Below are positions 27,353 through 36,803 of a stretch of 64,000 nucleotides of DNA, in pieces. Position 1 is the stretch's first letter. Each line of letters starts with the position of its first letter. A program made the translations under genes and the position numbers. Under the pieces are notes generated by a model. The model had not been told where the DNA came from and searched no databases. It was given only the letters and a program-made list of their open reading frames with translations. The DNA lies in NCBI GenBank assembly GCA_903833275.1, contig CAILEP010000031.1, positions 62,001 through 126,000 of the forward strand, read 5' to 3'. This DNA is from an uncultured Bdellovibrionales bacterium (GTDB lineage: Bacteria > Bdellovibrionota > Bdellovibrionia > Bdellovibrionales > UBA1609).

Positions 27353-28198
27353 ATGGCTGAAAGACTTGAAGGAACATTCTGGGGCTACCAAGACGCTGAA
27401 CTCTTTTACCAAGTGTGGCGACCAAAAGAATCTGTCGGGACCTTGGTCGTGACCCATGGTCTGGCTGAGCATTCAGATTGCTATGCGCGCTTTGCCGAAA
27501 CTATGTCGGAGGCCGGGTGGACAGTTTTCACCTGGGATCTTCGCGGGCACGGGCGTTCAGAAGGTAAGCGCGGTTACGTCAATCGTTTTCAAGACTACTG
27601 CGATGACCTCGATAATGCCATTCGATTCGTTAAGACAAAGTACAGTGATCGTCAGAAACCTTTAGTGCTGTTCGGCCATTCGCTAGGCGGCTTAGTCACC
27701 GTTAAAACGGTGAGTCACAATTCGCCGCCCGATATCGCGGCGATTTGCTTGAGTTCCCCTGCGCTGGGCTTATCACTTGCGGTGCCGAAGTTGAAAGAAA
27801 AAGCCGCCCGTCTACTTGCCGAATGGCTACCCAAAGTGACCTTACACAATGAAATTAATTTTGATGATTTGGTGCGCGATCAAAATTTAGTCCGTGAGTA
27901 CAAAATGGACCCGTTGCGCCATGATAAAATTTCACCGCGTCTTTTTCTAGGCATGACAGGCGCATTCGTCGAGGCTTTGGCCGCTGCGCCTGAGATCCAT
28001 TTGCCGGCGTTGATGCAGCTTTCGGGCCACGAAAAGGTTGTGAGCACTCCAGCTTCTGAGAAATTTTTCGAAGCCCTTGGCGCAAAGAAGAAACAACTCT
28101 ACATTTATTCAGAAAGTTTTCACGAAATTTTCAATGACCTTGATCGCCAAGATGCTTTTCGAGATTTAGTTAAATTCTTGAAAACCCTAGGGGAGTAA
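27353..28198 (+). CDS. Alpha/beta hydrolase, monoacylglycerol-lipase-like
   Basis: A 281-residue serine hydrolase of the Hydrolase_4 (monoglyceride lipase / lysophospholipase) type. The oxyanion region VTHGLAEHS is near residues 35-43, WDLRGHGRSEG near 64-74, and the nucleophile elbow GHSLGG near 108-113. A late SESFHEIFND supplies the catalytic His, with the acid likely in the region before it (HEKVVS). No signal peptide, so probably cytoplasmic. The start of the next gene follows its stop directly (TAA-ATG), so the two are one unit. Substrate is likely a lysolipid or monoglyceride (family inference). Confidence 0.87.
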   Translation: MAERLEGTFWGYQDAELFYQVWRPKESVGTLVVTHGLAEHSDCYARFAETMSEAGWTVFTWDLRGHGRSEGKRGYVNRFQDYCDDLDNAIRFVKTKYSDRQKPLVLFGHSLGGLVTVKTVSHNSPPDIAAICLSSPALGLSLAVPKLKEKAARLLAEWLPKVTLHNEINFDDLVRDQNLVREYKMDPLRHDKISPRLFLGMTGAFVEALAAAPEIHLPALMQLSGHEKVVSTPASEKFFEALGAKKKQLYIYSESFHEIFNDLDRQDAFRDLVKFLKTLGE

Positions 28199-28792
28199 AT
28201 GAAACCAATCATTGCGGCTATAATTTCATCGGCAGTTGTGTTGGGTTGTGCTCACACTGAAGCGACAAAAGCCCCAGTTGAAATCGGTGCCAAGTTAGAC
28301 GAGCGCGCATACGCCGATCTGGTGGGCAAAAACACTCAGCACAGCGTTCAGTACGAAGGGTTTTATAATAAATTTGAAATCTACGCGACCTTTCTGAATT
28401 CAGAAACACAGACGGCTATTCTACAGAAAAAAAGCGAAGTTTTTCTCTGGGATCAAAAACAAGCTCAAACGGAGCGAGAAAAAGTATTTCAAGAGAATTC
28501 AAACCAAACTAAATTTGCCATCAGCTTTTTTACCCCAAGTATCAAGTTGAATGACTTGGCTAAGGGCAATTCGATCTGGAAGATTTATCTCGAGGCTGGC
28601 GGCCAAAGATATGAAGGCAAGGCGACGAAGAGCAGTAGCAAGCTTGAAGATGTGCGCGCGCTCTTTCCGACTCACAATCGCTGGAGCACGGCTTATGAAA
28701 TTGTTTTCAAAGTACCATTGAGTGCCATCGAAAAAAGCCCCGTGACATTTATTATCACCAGCACTCAAGGCTCGGCCTCGCTTAAATTCTAA
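28199..28792 (+). CDS. Lipoprotein of unknown function
   Basis: A 197-residue predicted lipoprotein with lipobox VLGC (Cys17). The mature part is mixed alpha/beta (YEGFYNKFEIYATFLNSETQ; VPLSAIEKSPVTFIIT), which looks like a single beta-sandwich-type domain, but no family is recognised. It starts on the base after the hydrolase stop and is probably translated together with it. Its 3' end overlaps hslO convergently by 4 bases. Confidence 0.75.
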   Translation: MKPIIAAIISSAVVLGCAHTEATKAPVEIGAKLDERAYADLVGKNTQHSVQYEGFYNKFEIYATFLNSETQTAILQKKSEVFLWDQKQAQTEREKVFQENSNQTKFAISFFTPSIKLNDLAKGNSIWKIYLEAGGQRYEGKATKSSSKLEDVRALFPTHNRWSTAYEIVFKVPLSAIEKSPVTFIITSTQGSASLKF

Positions 28793-29709
28793 TGTAGTTT
28801 TGTGCTGAAGCGGCGATTGCGAATGTCGCTAATTTCAGCGAGTTCAAGTGCGTACTGACGGCCGCAGAATTCGCAGCGCGCGACCACAGGTTTTTTCTTT
28901 AAAATCATGTCATCAAGATCTTCTTCGGTGAAGAGCTCCATAGCATCTAACAGTCGCTCACGTGAACACTTGCAGGTGTATGCGACAACGTGTGGGTGGG
29001 GCAATTCATGTATTTTAAAACCACCCAAATACCGATCTAGAATCTGCTCGGCCGAATCGCCACGGGCAAAGGCTTCAGAAATCGAGCCGGCGCGACGAAA
29101 TTGATCTTCGACAATGACTTCAATATTAGCGTCAGCCGCAGGTAGAAGTTCAATAAGAACACCGCCGGCCGCCTCGATATGGCCAAACTCATTCATTTTA
29201 ACGCCGACCGCGATCGCCGAACGAATTTGCTGCGATTGTTGAAGATAATAGGCGATGTCGTCGCCAATTTCGCCGGTCTGAATCTCAACAGTCCCGCGCT
29301 GAGACGACTGGCGCTTCGGGTGGGTGCGCACGACGGTGAGAAGGCCTTTGCCGATAGCACTGCCAAGATCAACTGAGCCTTTGTTGTCAGGCAAATCAAT
29401 GTGGGGGTGGGCGACATAGCCGCGAACCCCACCCTCGAAACTGGCTTCGGCAAACACCTTTTCAATGGGGCCATCGCCCTTAAAATAGAGACTCACGACT
29501 TCGCCATCTTTAAGTTGGCTCGCCATAAGTGTGGCGCCAACCATGGCTCGCCCCACCAATAAAGTGGCAATTGGGCCCGTGCTTTGAATCGATTGCATTT
29601 CGCGCACGGCTTCAGTGGCGTTGACGAGGGCCACTCGAACGCCGTGCTGATCGTCCAAAAATTTGCGAATTCGATAAGTCTCTGAATTCATGGCTTTCAG
29701 TTTTTTCAT
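28789..29709 (-). CDS. hslO: Redox-regulated chaperone Hsp33
   Basis: A 306-residue cytosolic holdase activated by oxidation. The C-terminal redox switch has C246-K-C248 and C279-EF-C282, the CxC...CxxC zinc ligands of the family. The N-terminal domain has the family phrases GRAMVGATLMASQLKDGE and RGYVAHP. Translation may begin at ATG 29709 or at the ATG 6 codons later; neither has a strong ribosome site. Confidence 0.95.
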   Translation of the reverse strand: MKKLKAMNSETYRIRKFLDDQHGVRVALVNATEAVREMQSIQSTGPIATLLVGRAMVGATLMASQLKDGEVVSLYFKGDGPIEKVFAEASFEGGVRGYVAHPHIDLPDNKGSVDLGSAIGKGLLTVVRTHPKRQSSQRGTVEIQTGEIGDDIAYYLQQSQQIRSAIAVGVKMNEFGHIEAAGGVLIELLPAADANIEVIVEDQFRRAGSISEAFARGDSAEQILDRYLGGFKIHELPHPHVVAYTCKCSRERLLDAMELFTEEDLDDMILKKKPVVARCEFCGRQYALELAEISDIRNRRFSTKLH

Positions 29710-29749
29710 AATCTTGCGTATCGGGCAATATCAATTACAGGGTGGTACC

Positions 29750-29799
29750 ATTTTTGGATATCATTTTTGACTAACCATTTTTGGACGCCGTAATTTTTG
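29750..29799. repeat. Four short direct repeats of ATTTTTG upstream of hslO
   Basis: ATTTTTG starts at 29750, 29763, 29777 and 29793 (spacing 13, 14, 16), with alternating GGA and AC following. It lies between the divergent hslO and the small exported gene at 29911. It may be a multi-site operator or simple AT-rich sequence; no protein is known to bind it. Confidence 0.5.
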
Positions 29800-29910
29800 A
29801 CAGCCTTCTAAACATTCGACGGCCCAACTATAGATTATCTAAATTTGGCACGCCCAAATCGACTATGTTGGTTCCGTCACTTGGCATTATCGGTGCATAT
29901 ACCTCTAGTT

Positions 29911-30366
29911 ATGAAGGCGATGATAATACGTTTCATTTTGATACAGACACTACTTGGTGCCATTGACGCGTGGGCAGGTGCCGTCGTTTCACCGACGGCT
30001 TCGAAGGCCCCTAATGTTAATGTAAAAGCTCACCAGCCGACAACTCGCCCTGTCTATCGACCAAAGCTGCAAAAGGTTATTGCCATAGACTTTGGCGGAG
30101 ATGATGAAACTCTAGAGCCGCAACGATTAGCTCCACAATATGAAAAAGCGCATTCGCGTGGCCCGGCCAATATAAAGTTGGGGTCTGTCGAAGAGCAATT
30201 AAAGGCTGATCAGAATTTTGGAACCGCTAATGACGGCAAGAGTTGTCAAAATCTTGCGTCGACTGAAGAGAAAAATGAGGGCAAAGACAAATCTTTGGAT
30301 ATTGAAAAGGCTCTTAATTTGCTTAAACGCGAATCGGCGCATGAGCTAGATAAAAACTACGAGTAG
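29911..30366 (+). CDS. Small exported protein of unknown function
   Basis: About 151 residues from ATG 29911. The first 20 residues (MKAMIIRFILIQTLLGAIDA) form a signal peptide with likely cleavage at AWA-GAV. The rest is hydrophilic, with Pro/Thr stretches, an acidic patch (IDFGGDDETLEP) and a charged helix at the end (DIEKALNLLKRESAHELDK). No family. The frame is open upstream to ATG 29845, but that would bury the signal peptide. No clear ribosome site supports either start, so this call is moderate. Confidence 0.55.
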   Translation: MKAMIIRFILIQTLLGAIDAWAGAVVSPTASKAPNVNVKAHQPTTRPVYRPKLQKVIAIDFGGDDETLEPQRLAPQYEKAHSRGPANIKLGSVEEQLKADQNFGTANDGKSCQNLASTEEKNEGKDKSLDIEKALNLLKRESAHELDKNYE

Positions 30367-30377
30367 TTTCATCGATA

Positions 30378-30422
30378 AGCGACAGCTCGATCAGCAATAG
30401 CTTAATTAGCGACAGTTCAATC
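30378..30422 (+). repeat. Pair of 15-bp near-direct repeats between convergent genes
   Basis: AGCGACAGCTCGATC (30378) and AGCGACAGTTCAATC (30408) are 30 bases apart in the short gap between the 29911 gene and nadB. They differ at two positions. No function can be assigned. Confidence 0.5.
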
Positions 30423-30439
30423 TCACCCAGACGGTAAAA

Positions 30440-32098
30440 TTAAATAATCGAATCTTCGGCGCGGCCGATCAGTGTTTTCGGATAGTCGAGATTGTAATGG
30501 ATGCCTCGTGATTCTTTGCGCATTAGCGCGCAACGAACCGTGAGTTCAGCAACCACGGCAATGTTGCGCAATTCGACAATATCGGAATGGGTCTTAAACG
30601 AAGAGTAGTATTCATCGAGTTCAGACAAAATATTGGCGAGTCTATGTTGGGCGCGTTCAAGTCGGCGATTGGTGCGAACGATGCCGACGTAGGCCCACAT
30701 AAGACGGCGAATTTCTTCCCACATGTGGGTGACCAGTATCAGTTCGTCAGCATTTTCGTCATTGTTTTGGGCGAAATTTCGACCTTTTGCTCCCTTACCG
30801 CCGGGGTGCTTGGGCTGCCATTTTGCAATATCAAGCTCACTCAAGCGCAGGTCGCCGAGTTCGCGATCAAGACCTTCACGATTCTCGCCAATCCAACGGG
30901 CGGCATCGTGTGAGAACACCAAACATTCTAGAAGCGAATTTGAAGCGAGGCGATTGGCGCCGTGTAAACCTGTGCAGGCCGTTTCGCCAACCACAAATAG
31001 GCGATCGATGTCGGAGCGTCCATTGAGATCGGTCATGACTCCACCGCATAGATAGTGTGCCGCCGGCACAACCGGTATTGGTCGCGCCGTAATGTCGATG
31101 CCGAGCTCGAGACAGCGTTTATATATTTGCGGAAAGCGCGAGCGAATAAAATCGGCCGATTTTGCGGACATGTCGAGGTAGACGCAATCGGCGCCCGATT
31201 TTTTCATTTCAGCATCGATCGATCGGGCCACAATATCGCGAGGGGCAAGGCTTCCGAGTGGGTGATATTTACGCATAAAGGCTTCGCCGCGATCGTTGAC
31301 TAATTCGCCGCCCTCACCGCGCATCGCTTCGGTGATCAAAAAATTGCGAGACTCGGGATGGTAAAGGCACGTAGGGTGAAATTGCATAAACTCGAGATTG
31401 GCGATGCGTGCCCCGAGGCGGTGGGCCATGGCGATGCCGTCACCGGTCGCGCCACTCCAATTAGAAGTGTAGAGATAAACTTTGCCGGCACCGCCACAGG
31501 CGAGAATGGTAAAGTCGGCAGTTTGTGAGTAAACCTCTTGAGTGTTCTTATCAATAACGTACGCGCCGACGCACATATCGCGACCAAAATAGTGTGGACG
31601 CATTTTTTTCATGCTGATTAAATCAATAGCAAAATGATTTTCGCGAAAAGTAATATTTGGGTTTTCTCGTGCGCGCTTTAATACTTGGCGGTGAATTTCA
31701 AGCCCGGTTTGATCTTCGACATGGAGAATGCGCCGAGCTGAGTGCCCGCCTTCGCGAGCAAGTGAAATCTTTTGATCGGGGTCGTGATCGAAGACAACCC
31801 CCCATTCTATTAAATCCTGTATACGATGTGGGGCTTGTTCGACCACATGTCTGACGGCGGGTTCAAAGCAGAGCCCGGCGCCGGCGGTGAGGGTGTCTTG
31901 AGCGTGTTTTTCTAGACTATCGTCCTGAGACATAACCGCAGCGATGCCCCCTTGGGCCATCTCGGTGTTGCTAATCTCTAATGAAGTCTTACTTAAAACC
32001 AAAACGCGGCCTTGCTGTGCGACTTTTAACGCAAATGCAAGGCCGGCAAGGCCCGAACCAATAACCAAAAAGTCGTAATGCTTGTGTCTCATTCCCAA
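30440..32098 (-). CDS. nadB: L-aspartate oxidase
   Basis: A 552-residue FAD enzyme oxidising L-aspartate to iminoaspartate, the first step of de novo NAD synthesis; quinolinate synthase (nadA) is not in the window. The N-terminal Rossmann motif is VIGSGLAGLAFA; MAQGGIAAVMS, HSARRILHVEDQTG and GGxGKVYLYTSN match the fumarate-reductase/NadB family, and the C-terminal helical part is present. Length fits NadB (about 530-550) better than SdhA. It is divergent from the 32244 gene. Confidence 0.93.
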   Translation of the reverse strand: MGMRHKHYDFLVIGSGLAGLAFALKVAQQGRVLVLSKTSLEISNTEMAQGGIAAVMSQDDSLEKHAQDTLTAGAGLCFEPAVRHVVEQAPHRIQDLIEWGVVFDHDPDQKISLAREGGHSARRILHVEDQTGLEIHRQVLKRARENPNITFRENHFAIDLISMKKMRPHYFGRDMCVGAYVIDKNTQEVYSQTADFTILACGGAGKVYLYTSNWSGATGDGIAMAHRLGARIANLEFMQFHPTCLYHPESRNFLITEAMRGEGGELVNDRGEAFMRKYHPLGSLAPRDIVARSIDAEMKKSGADCVYLDMSAKSADFIRSRFPQIYKRCLELGIDITARPIPVVPAAHYLCGGVMTDLNGRSDIDRLFVVGETACTGLHGANRLASNSLLECLVFSHDAARWIGENREGLDRELGDLRLSELDIAKWQPKHPGGKGAKGRNFAQNNDENADELILVTHMWEEIRRLMWAYVGIVRTNRRLERAQHRLANILSELDEYYSSFKTHSDIVELRNIAVVAELTVRCALMRKESRGIHYNLDYPKTLIGRAEDSII

Positions 32099-32156
32099 GG
32101 CACCTTATGCGCTGGCAGACGCAAGTGGTCAAGGGTTGTGCATAATGATCGCAGGC

Positions 32157-32186
32157 TTGATCGACTTACCTCTGGCTAGCTAGAAT
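32157..32186 (+). promoter_or_regulatory. Candidate promoter of the long 32.2-kb operon
   Basis: TTGATC (32157-32162) and TAGAAT (32181-32186) with an 18-base spacer, 57 bases upstream of the 32244 start codon. The -10 matches 5 of 6 and the -35 4 of 6 consensus positions. It is the best promoter-like sequence before a run of closely spaced genes reaching at least 39.8 kb. Confidence 0.5.
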
Positions 32187-32243
32187 AAAGGTGCGCAATT
32201 ACTGAGATTTGTTTGCACACTAAACCAAGGAAGGTCTGTGGCT

Positions 32244-34166
32244 ATGAATTTTCGTCACCCGCTTATTATCGTGTCGGTGGCTGCCATTTTAATTACTGCA
32301 CTTTGTGTCAGCGCCATTTTGGCTAGCTATTCGGCTGAACAACTTCGCAGCGAAAAACGAGCGCAAGTTCTTGAGCTGCGAGAGGCCGCACGCGGGCTGG
32401 TTTCAACCGTCAATCAATCGTTAATGAAAACAATCGTTGGGGTTTACGAGCGCGAACTTGCGGCCCCCGAGTCGACGGCCTCACTCGAGGCGAGCGAATT
32501 TACGGCCATTGGCTCTTTCTCACAAGATACATCGAATCGCTGGGTTGATGATTGGTTTGTTTCGCGTTCACCGCAAGTTGAACGTGGTTGGTTCGCGAAA
32601 ATTGAAAGACAAATTCAAATTGGTGAAGTCAAGCCCGGTGAACTAACTTGGGTTCGCCTGATCTCTGAAAACGAACAAGTGCTTTTCGCAGTTCTAACTC
32701 GGGTGCAGGTTAAAACTGGCGACATCCTTAAAACGAAAATTGTTATCGCGATCAGTTCGCAGGCGCTATTATCGCCAATCAATCTCGTTTCAAAAGGCAA
32801 CCCGACACAAATTTTTGCCGTTGACCGCGAGGGCTATACTTACAGCTATCCAGAAGCGCAATATGTCGGAGCCAAAATTGACACGCACCCTGTAGTTAAG
32901 GCGTTAATTAGCACCGACGTGGGCCCCGAGGTTTCTGAATATGTTAATTTAGATGGGGCGGCCATTTTCGGTGCCAGCGAGTGGGTTCCGGATTCGAATC
33001 TCGCCGTAATAGTAACGGCACCCAAAGTTTCAACTCGCCATTTGCTCGCTCAGTTTTTTACTCATGCAATGATTATCGTGATGGCATTGATCGCATTGGT
33101 GAGTGTGGGCCTTGCCCTTTTGATGGCGCGGGATGGTCGCGAGCGCAGCGTGCTATTAAGAAATCTTGAGCTGCTGCAAAAGCCCAAAGATGACAAAACG
33201 ACGGCAAACGAAAACTCAATCGGAGTAGTGCCTGGGGCCTCATTGCATTCTGCTACCCATTTGGCGGTCAAAGAGATTGTTAAAGCCATTGCCGATTACA
33301 TGAGAATGCCATTAACGGCCGTCCTCGGCCAATTGCAAATTGCCGACCATCAAGACTCGGTTGTGGCCATTAAAGAAACGGTCGGCCCGACGGTCGCCGA
33401 TGTTCGGCGCATGCGCGACTTTGTCGAGTCACTTTGCGCAGAAGTTCAGCTGCCCGATGTGAAAAGAGAAGTCGTCGATGTTTTACCGGTCATCAATCAG
33501 GTGATTGCAGCGCAAAAGGGTCTATGTTCAAAATTTGATATTAATATCGAAGAGAATTTTCGAACCGATTTCGCCATCCGTGCTGATTTTGAGCGTGTGA
33601 AGTCGTCGATTCAGGCGCTGGTGCTTTTTGGCATAGAATTTCTAGGGGCCGCACCGCTCTCCGACGTAAGAACGACCAGAACTGTCGGTGAGCTAAATGA
33701 AAAGAGAATTATTATCCATATCGAAAAATTAGCAGGTCTTGGCCAAATTCAAATTGAGTGTCGGGGCCGCGAACTATCGAGCGATACCAAACGGCAGTTC
33801 TTTATGCCGTTTAAAACTAAGCTCAATATGGGCACTCAGTTTGGTCTAGATCTAGTGGTGGCTCAGGCCAGAATCGAAGAGATGCAGGGCGAAGTATTTA
33901 TCGAAAATTCAGGAGCCAACTGTTTTCGAATCGTCGCGCGCTTCGCAACCGCATTGAAGGTAACGGCCGACCAACTTCTGCCTCTAAAAGAGTCGACGGT
34001 GTCATACCCATCGATTAAAGAAACATTTGTTGAAGACCCTCTCGAAAGCAAAAAGGTATCAGAGGCCGAACAGCAGACCTTGCCGCCGGCCCCAAAAATC
34101 ACCTTTAATGTCGCCCCTGAGGACGACATTCTCATTCGAAAACCGAAGTTGAGGTTAGACTTGTGA
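32244..34166 (+). CDS. Membrane histidine-kinase-like protein with inactive kinase core (pseudokinase)
   Basis: A 640-residue protein with TM1 at about 6-26, a periplasmic domain of about 245 residues (Cache-like: TSYPEAQYVGAKIDTHPVVKAL), TM2 at about 274-296 and a kinase-like cytoplasmic part. In the H-box, ADYMRMPLTAVLG replaces SHELRTPLTAILG: Asp351 stands where the phosphorylated His should be. The N-box Asn is lost (LVLFGIEF), the G1 box reads CRGREL instead of DxGxG, and only part of the G2 region survives (GTQFGLDLV). It probably senses without phosphorylating. ATG 32244 fits the AAGGAAGG ribosome site better than GTG 32238. The stop overlaps the next gene's GTG by 4 bases. Confidence 0.85.
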   Translation: MNFRHPLIIVSVAAILITALCVSAILASYSAEQLRSEKRAQVLELREAARGLVSTVNQSLMKTIVGVYERELAAPESTASLEASEFTAIGSFSQDTSNRWVDDWFVSRSPQVERGWFAKIERQIQIGEVKPGELTWVRLISENEQVLFAVLTRVQVKTGDILKTKIVIAISSQALLSPINLVSKGNPTQIFAVDREGYTYSYPEAQYVGAKIDTHPVVKALISTDVGPEVSEYVNLDGAAIFGASEWVPDSNLAVIVTAPKVSTRHLLAQFFTHAMIIVMALIALVSVGLALLMARDGRERSVLLRNLELLQKPKDDKTTANENSIGVVPGASLHSATHLAVKEIVKAIADYMRMPLTAVLGQLQIADHQDSVVAIKETVGPTVADVRRMRDFVESLCAEVQLPDVKREVVDVLPVINQVIAAQKGLCSKFDINIEENFRTDFAIRADFERVKSSIQALVLFGIEFLGAAPLSDVRTTRTVGELNEKRIIIHIEKLAGLGQIQIECRGRELSSDTKRQFFMPFKTKLNMGTQFGLDLVVAQARIEEMQGEVFIENSGANCFRIVARFATALKVTADQLLPLKESTVSYPSIKETFVEDPLESKKVSEAEQQTLPPAPKITFNVAPEDDILIRKPKLRLDL

Positions 34167-35671
34167 ATTTGGATCGCTATAGAGCCGCGTTCAATGTCTT
34201 TGTCGCGACCTCAGATATGATTCTAGGTCGCGAAGTCGCAAATCAACTTGAGCGAGCTGGTTACACCTGCGAGCAGCGTTCAAGCCATCAGAGTCTTTGC
34301 GAAGAGATTATTAAAAACCCGCCGCATATTATAATCCTAACTTACGGTGATCAAAATTTCTTCCCGACCAGTCGGGCCTATCAGGAGATTATCGAAAGCC
34401 TGCTGACTCAACTGCCTGAGGTTCAAATTATTTTTCTTTCTCAGAAAGAAAAAATGAAGAGCTGCGCTGACCTTTATGAATTCGGTATCTACGACTGCAT
34501 TGCCTGGCCGCTCGAGCACCCTCGCCAACTTTTGCGTTCGGTCGATCGTGCTGGCGAGACCAATTATTATATGTATCTGAACGAACATCTTCGCGATAAA
34601 CCCAGCCCAGGCCCTCGAGCTGCTGACATGGGCATGTACCAAGTTTGGCTCAAAGAGATTGAGAGTACGCGCGATCATGACGATGCGGCAGCGCTTTTTG
34701 TGCGAGAAGCCGTTCGTTATTTGCAGGCTGAGCAGGGCTACTATTTTCGGTACCGAGAAGCGCACCGGTCACTTCTGCTCACAAAATCGTTTGGAGCAGA
34801 TAGTGCTGATGTCGAGGGTGTTGGCCTCGACTTGGCGGCGCTCGAGCCGGGCTTCATGCCGGCGCTTCTTGCCAAGCCACATCAACTTTTCTCATTGCAA
34901 GAGTTCGTCAAAAAAGGTTTGTCGCGTCGGCAAGCTGTTATAATGCCGTTGCAGTTTCGTGATCAAATATTAGGCGTTTTTGTCGTGCCGGCTCGCCTCG
35001 ATCAAGTTTTTCGTGATGATTGTCACGATGACGCCTATCTCGGCACTTGTTTGATGGCCTTAAAAAGACACTTCGAAATGAGCGATTTGCGAGATCGGCT
35101 AAAGCGGCTGACTGTTTTTGATTTTGAGTCTGAGGCATTTCAGCCCGAGGTCATCAACGCCAAGTTGCGCGAAGAAGTGGTTCGAGCGCGTCGAATATTG
35201 AGGCCCGTTACGGCGCTGGTTTTACAGCTAGACGGCTTTGCTGATCTGACGCTTTCACAGACTTCTGAGGTGACGCGGGTATTTCTAAAGGCCTTTCATG
35301 AAATTCTTCGTAGTAACAGTCGGCTAAATGATTTGGTCGGTCGTTTGAGTCTGGATCAATTTCTTGTCTGCCTGCCTCACACTGAATTGCGCGGTGCCGT
35401 TGTCAAAGCAGAACGATTGCGCCGAATTATTGAGTCAGCTGATTTTTCTGCCATTCTCGGTACGAGCAAGAATATCACCGTAAGCATCGGTGTGAGCGAA
35501 TACCCGGCGCGCTGTCATGACGCAATTGAACTGCATAAATCAGCTGAGGGTGCTTTGAATGAAATCAAGCGCACTGGGCGCAACCGGGTTGGGGTCGCGG
35601 CACTGCCGGCGCGATTTGAGCCAGACTTTGTGGTGACAGATGACCATCGCGCTACGCCCGCTCCGAGCTGA
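34163..35671 (+). CDS. Pseudo-receiver, GAF-like and degenerate GGDEF protein
   Basis: A 502-residue soluble protein. Residues 1-125 resemble a receiver (FNVFVATSDMILGREVANQL; HIIILTYGD), but Thr60 replaces the phospho-acceptor Asp. Residues about 155-300 look like a GAF domain. Residues about 340-490 form a GGDEF-type fold (VTALVLQLDGFADL; ITVSIGVSEYP), but the signature is SLDQF (396-400) instead of GGDEF, which should abolish cyclic-di-GMP synthesis. It is coupled by a 4-base overlap to the pseudokinase, suggesting a phosphorylation-independent sensor pair. It could bind nucleotide or c-di-GMP as a receptor; unknown. Confidence 0.82.
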   Translation: MNLDRYRAAFNVFVATSDMILGREVANQLERAGYTCEQRSSHQSLCEEIIKNPPHIIILTYGDQNFFPTSRAYQEIIESLLTQLPEVQIIFLSQKEKMKSCADLYEFGIYDCIAWPLEHPRQLLRSVDRAGETNYYMYLNEHLRDKPSPGPRAADMGMYQVWLKEIESTRDHDDAAALFVREAVRYLQAEQGYYFRYREAHRSLLLTKSFGADSADVEGVGLDLAALEPGFMPALLAKPHQLFSLQEFVKKGLSRRQAVIMPLQFRDQILGVFVVPARLDQVFRDDCHDDAYLGTCLMALKRHFEMSDLRDRLKRLTVFDFESEAFQPEVINAKLREEVVRARRILRPVTALVLQLDGFADLTLSQTSEVTRVFLKAFHEILRSNSRLNDLVGRLSLDQFLVCLPHTELRGAVVKAERLRRIIESADFSAILGTSKNITVSIGVSEYPARCHDAIELHKSAEGALNEIKRTGRNRVGVAALPARFEPDFVVTDDHRATPAPS

Positions 35672-36803
35672 GATAAACCTACGGCACTTGAGGCATAACT
35701 ACCGCCTCTTGAAGTCGATGGCCGACTCGCTGGTGACTGCCGGTGAGTCGAAATTTTTTTGCCCAATGGTAAAAGCGTTTGGTTATGGGCACGACGACGT
35801 AGCCGTTTCGAAGACACTTGTTGATGAAGGGGTTAGTTGTCTTGGTGTCGCCCTTTTTGAAGAAGGCTTTCGGTTGCGCGAAGCGGGGCTTTCAAAAATT
35901 GATATTTTGGTTTTTCACCCGATAATCAGTAGTGAATGCGTCGAGATGGCTGCCGAGCAGAATCTAATTCCGGTACTGAGCTCTTGGCGAGAAATTAGTT
36001 TCATAGAAAAAGCCAAACGCAAACCGCTTGCCGTGCATATTAAATTTAATACCGGCATGAACCGCCTCGGCTTCGAAATTTCTGAAGCCGAAAAACTGAA
36101 AGCCTATTTCGAAGCCAACAGTGCGGTGAAGCTAACGGGGGTTTGCACCCATTTTCACAGCGCTGAAGATTTGCCGAAAGTGGGGGGCCACACCAGAAAG
36201 CAGATTGCGCTTTTTGGTGCTTTGGCAAAAGCCTTTTCGAGCGAATCTATTGTCTGCCACGCGCACAATAGTTCGGCTCTGGTTTCGGCCTTTTCGACCC
36301 AGACAAATGCGCCATTTGGCGCGCGCCCGGGGCTCGCAATTTATGGTGTTAAGCCGGAGGTAACTCATCTGACTCCGGCCCAAAAAGAGATCTATAATCA
36401 AATCGATTTAAAGCCCGTGATGAAGGTGACCTCTCAGATTGTTCATCAACACGAATTGAAGCGTGGGGAGAGCGTGTCGTACGGGGCGCGCTTTGTGGCT
36501 GAAATTAATTCAACAGTTGGAGTTGTTCCGATCGGCTACGCTGACGGTTACCCCCGGCATTTGTCGTCGCGTGGCGCAATGCTCTATGATGGACGGCCCG
36601 CGCCGGTTTCGGGTACTGTCTGCATGGATTTCACCATGATTAATTTAACACTACTTAAGGCCCCCGACTCCGGCTGGGTTGGGCAAAATATTGTAATTTT
36701 GGGCGATTCAATTTCGGCTGGTGACCTCGCGCGCTTGGCGGGTACAAACTCCTACGAAATCTTAACCAATTTTAGTCGGCGAGTGCCACGGGTGATGGTG
36801 TGA
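35640..36803 (+). CDS. alr: Alanine racemase
   Basis: A 387-residue PLP enzyme making D-alanine for peptidoglycan. The N-terminal PLP lysine lies in MVKAFGYGHD (usual form VKANAYGHG), the barrel has HIKFNTGMNRLGF, and the C-terminal domain holds the catalytic Tyr in SYGARF and the substrate motif GTVCMDFTMINL. It overlaps the upstream gene by 32 bases and mlaE by 4 (GTGA), so it is coupled on both sides. Confidence 0.95.
   Translation: MTIALRPLRAEINLRHLRHNYRLLKSMADSLVTAGESKFFCPMVKAFGYGHDDVAVSKTLVDEGVSCLGVALFEEGFRLREAGLSKIDILVFHPIISSECVEMAAEQNLIPVLSSWREISFIEKAKRKPLAVHIKFNTGMNRLGFEISEAEKLKAYFEANSAVKLTGVCTHFHSAEDLPKVGGHTRKQIALFGALAKAFSSESIVCHAHNSSALVSAFSTQTNAPFGARPGLAIYGVKPEVTHLTPAQKEIYNQIDLKPVMKVTSQIVHQHELKRGESVSYGARFVAEINSTVGVVPIGYADGYPRHLSSRGAMLYDGRPAPVSGTVCMDFTMINLTLLKAPDSGWVGQNIVILGDSISAGDLARLAGTNSYEILTNFSRRVPRVMV

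Noticed and set aside
29844-29861. TTGGCACG near 29845 as a sigma-54 promoter
   Set aside because: The -24 part is good but the -12 part reads AATCG rather than TTGCA at the required spacing.
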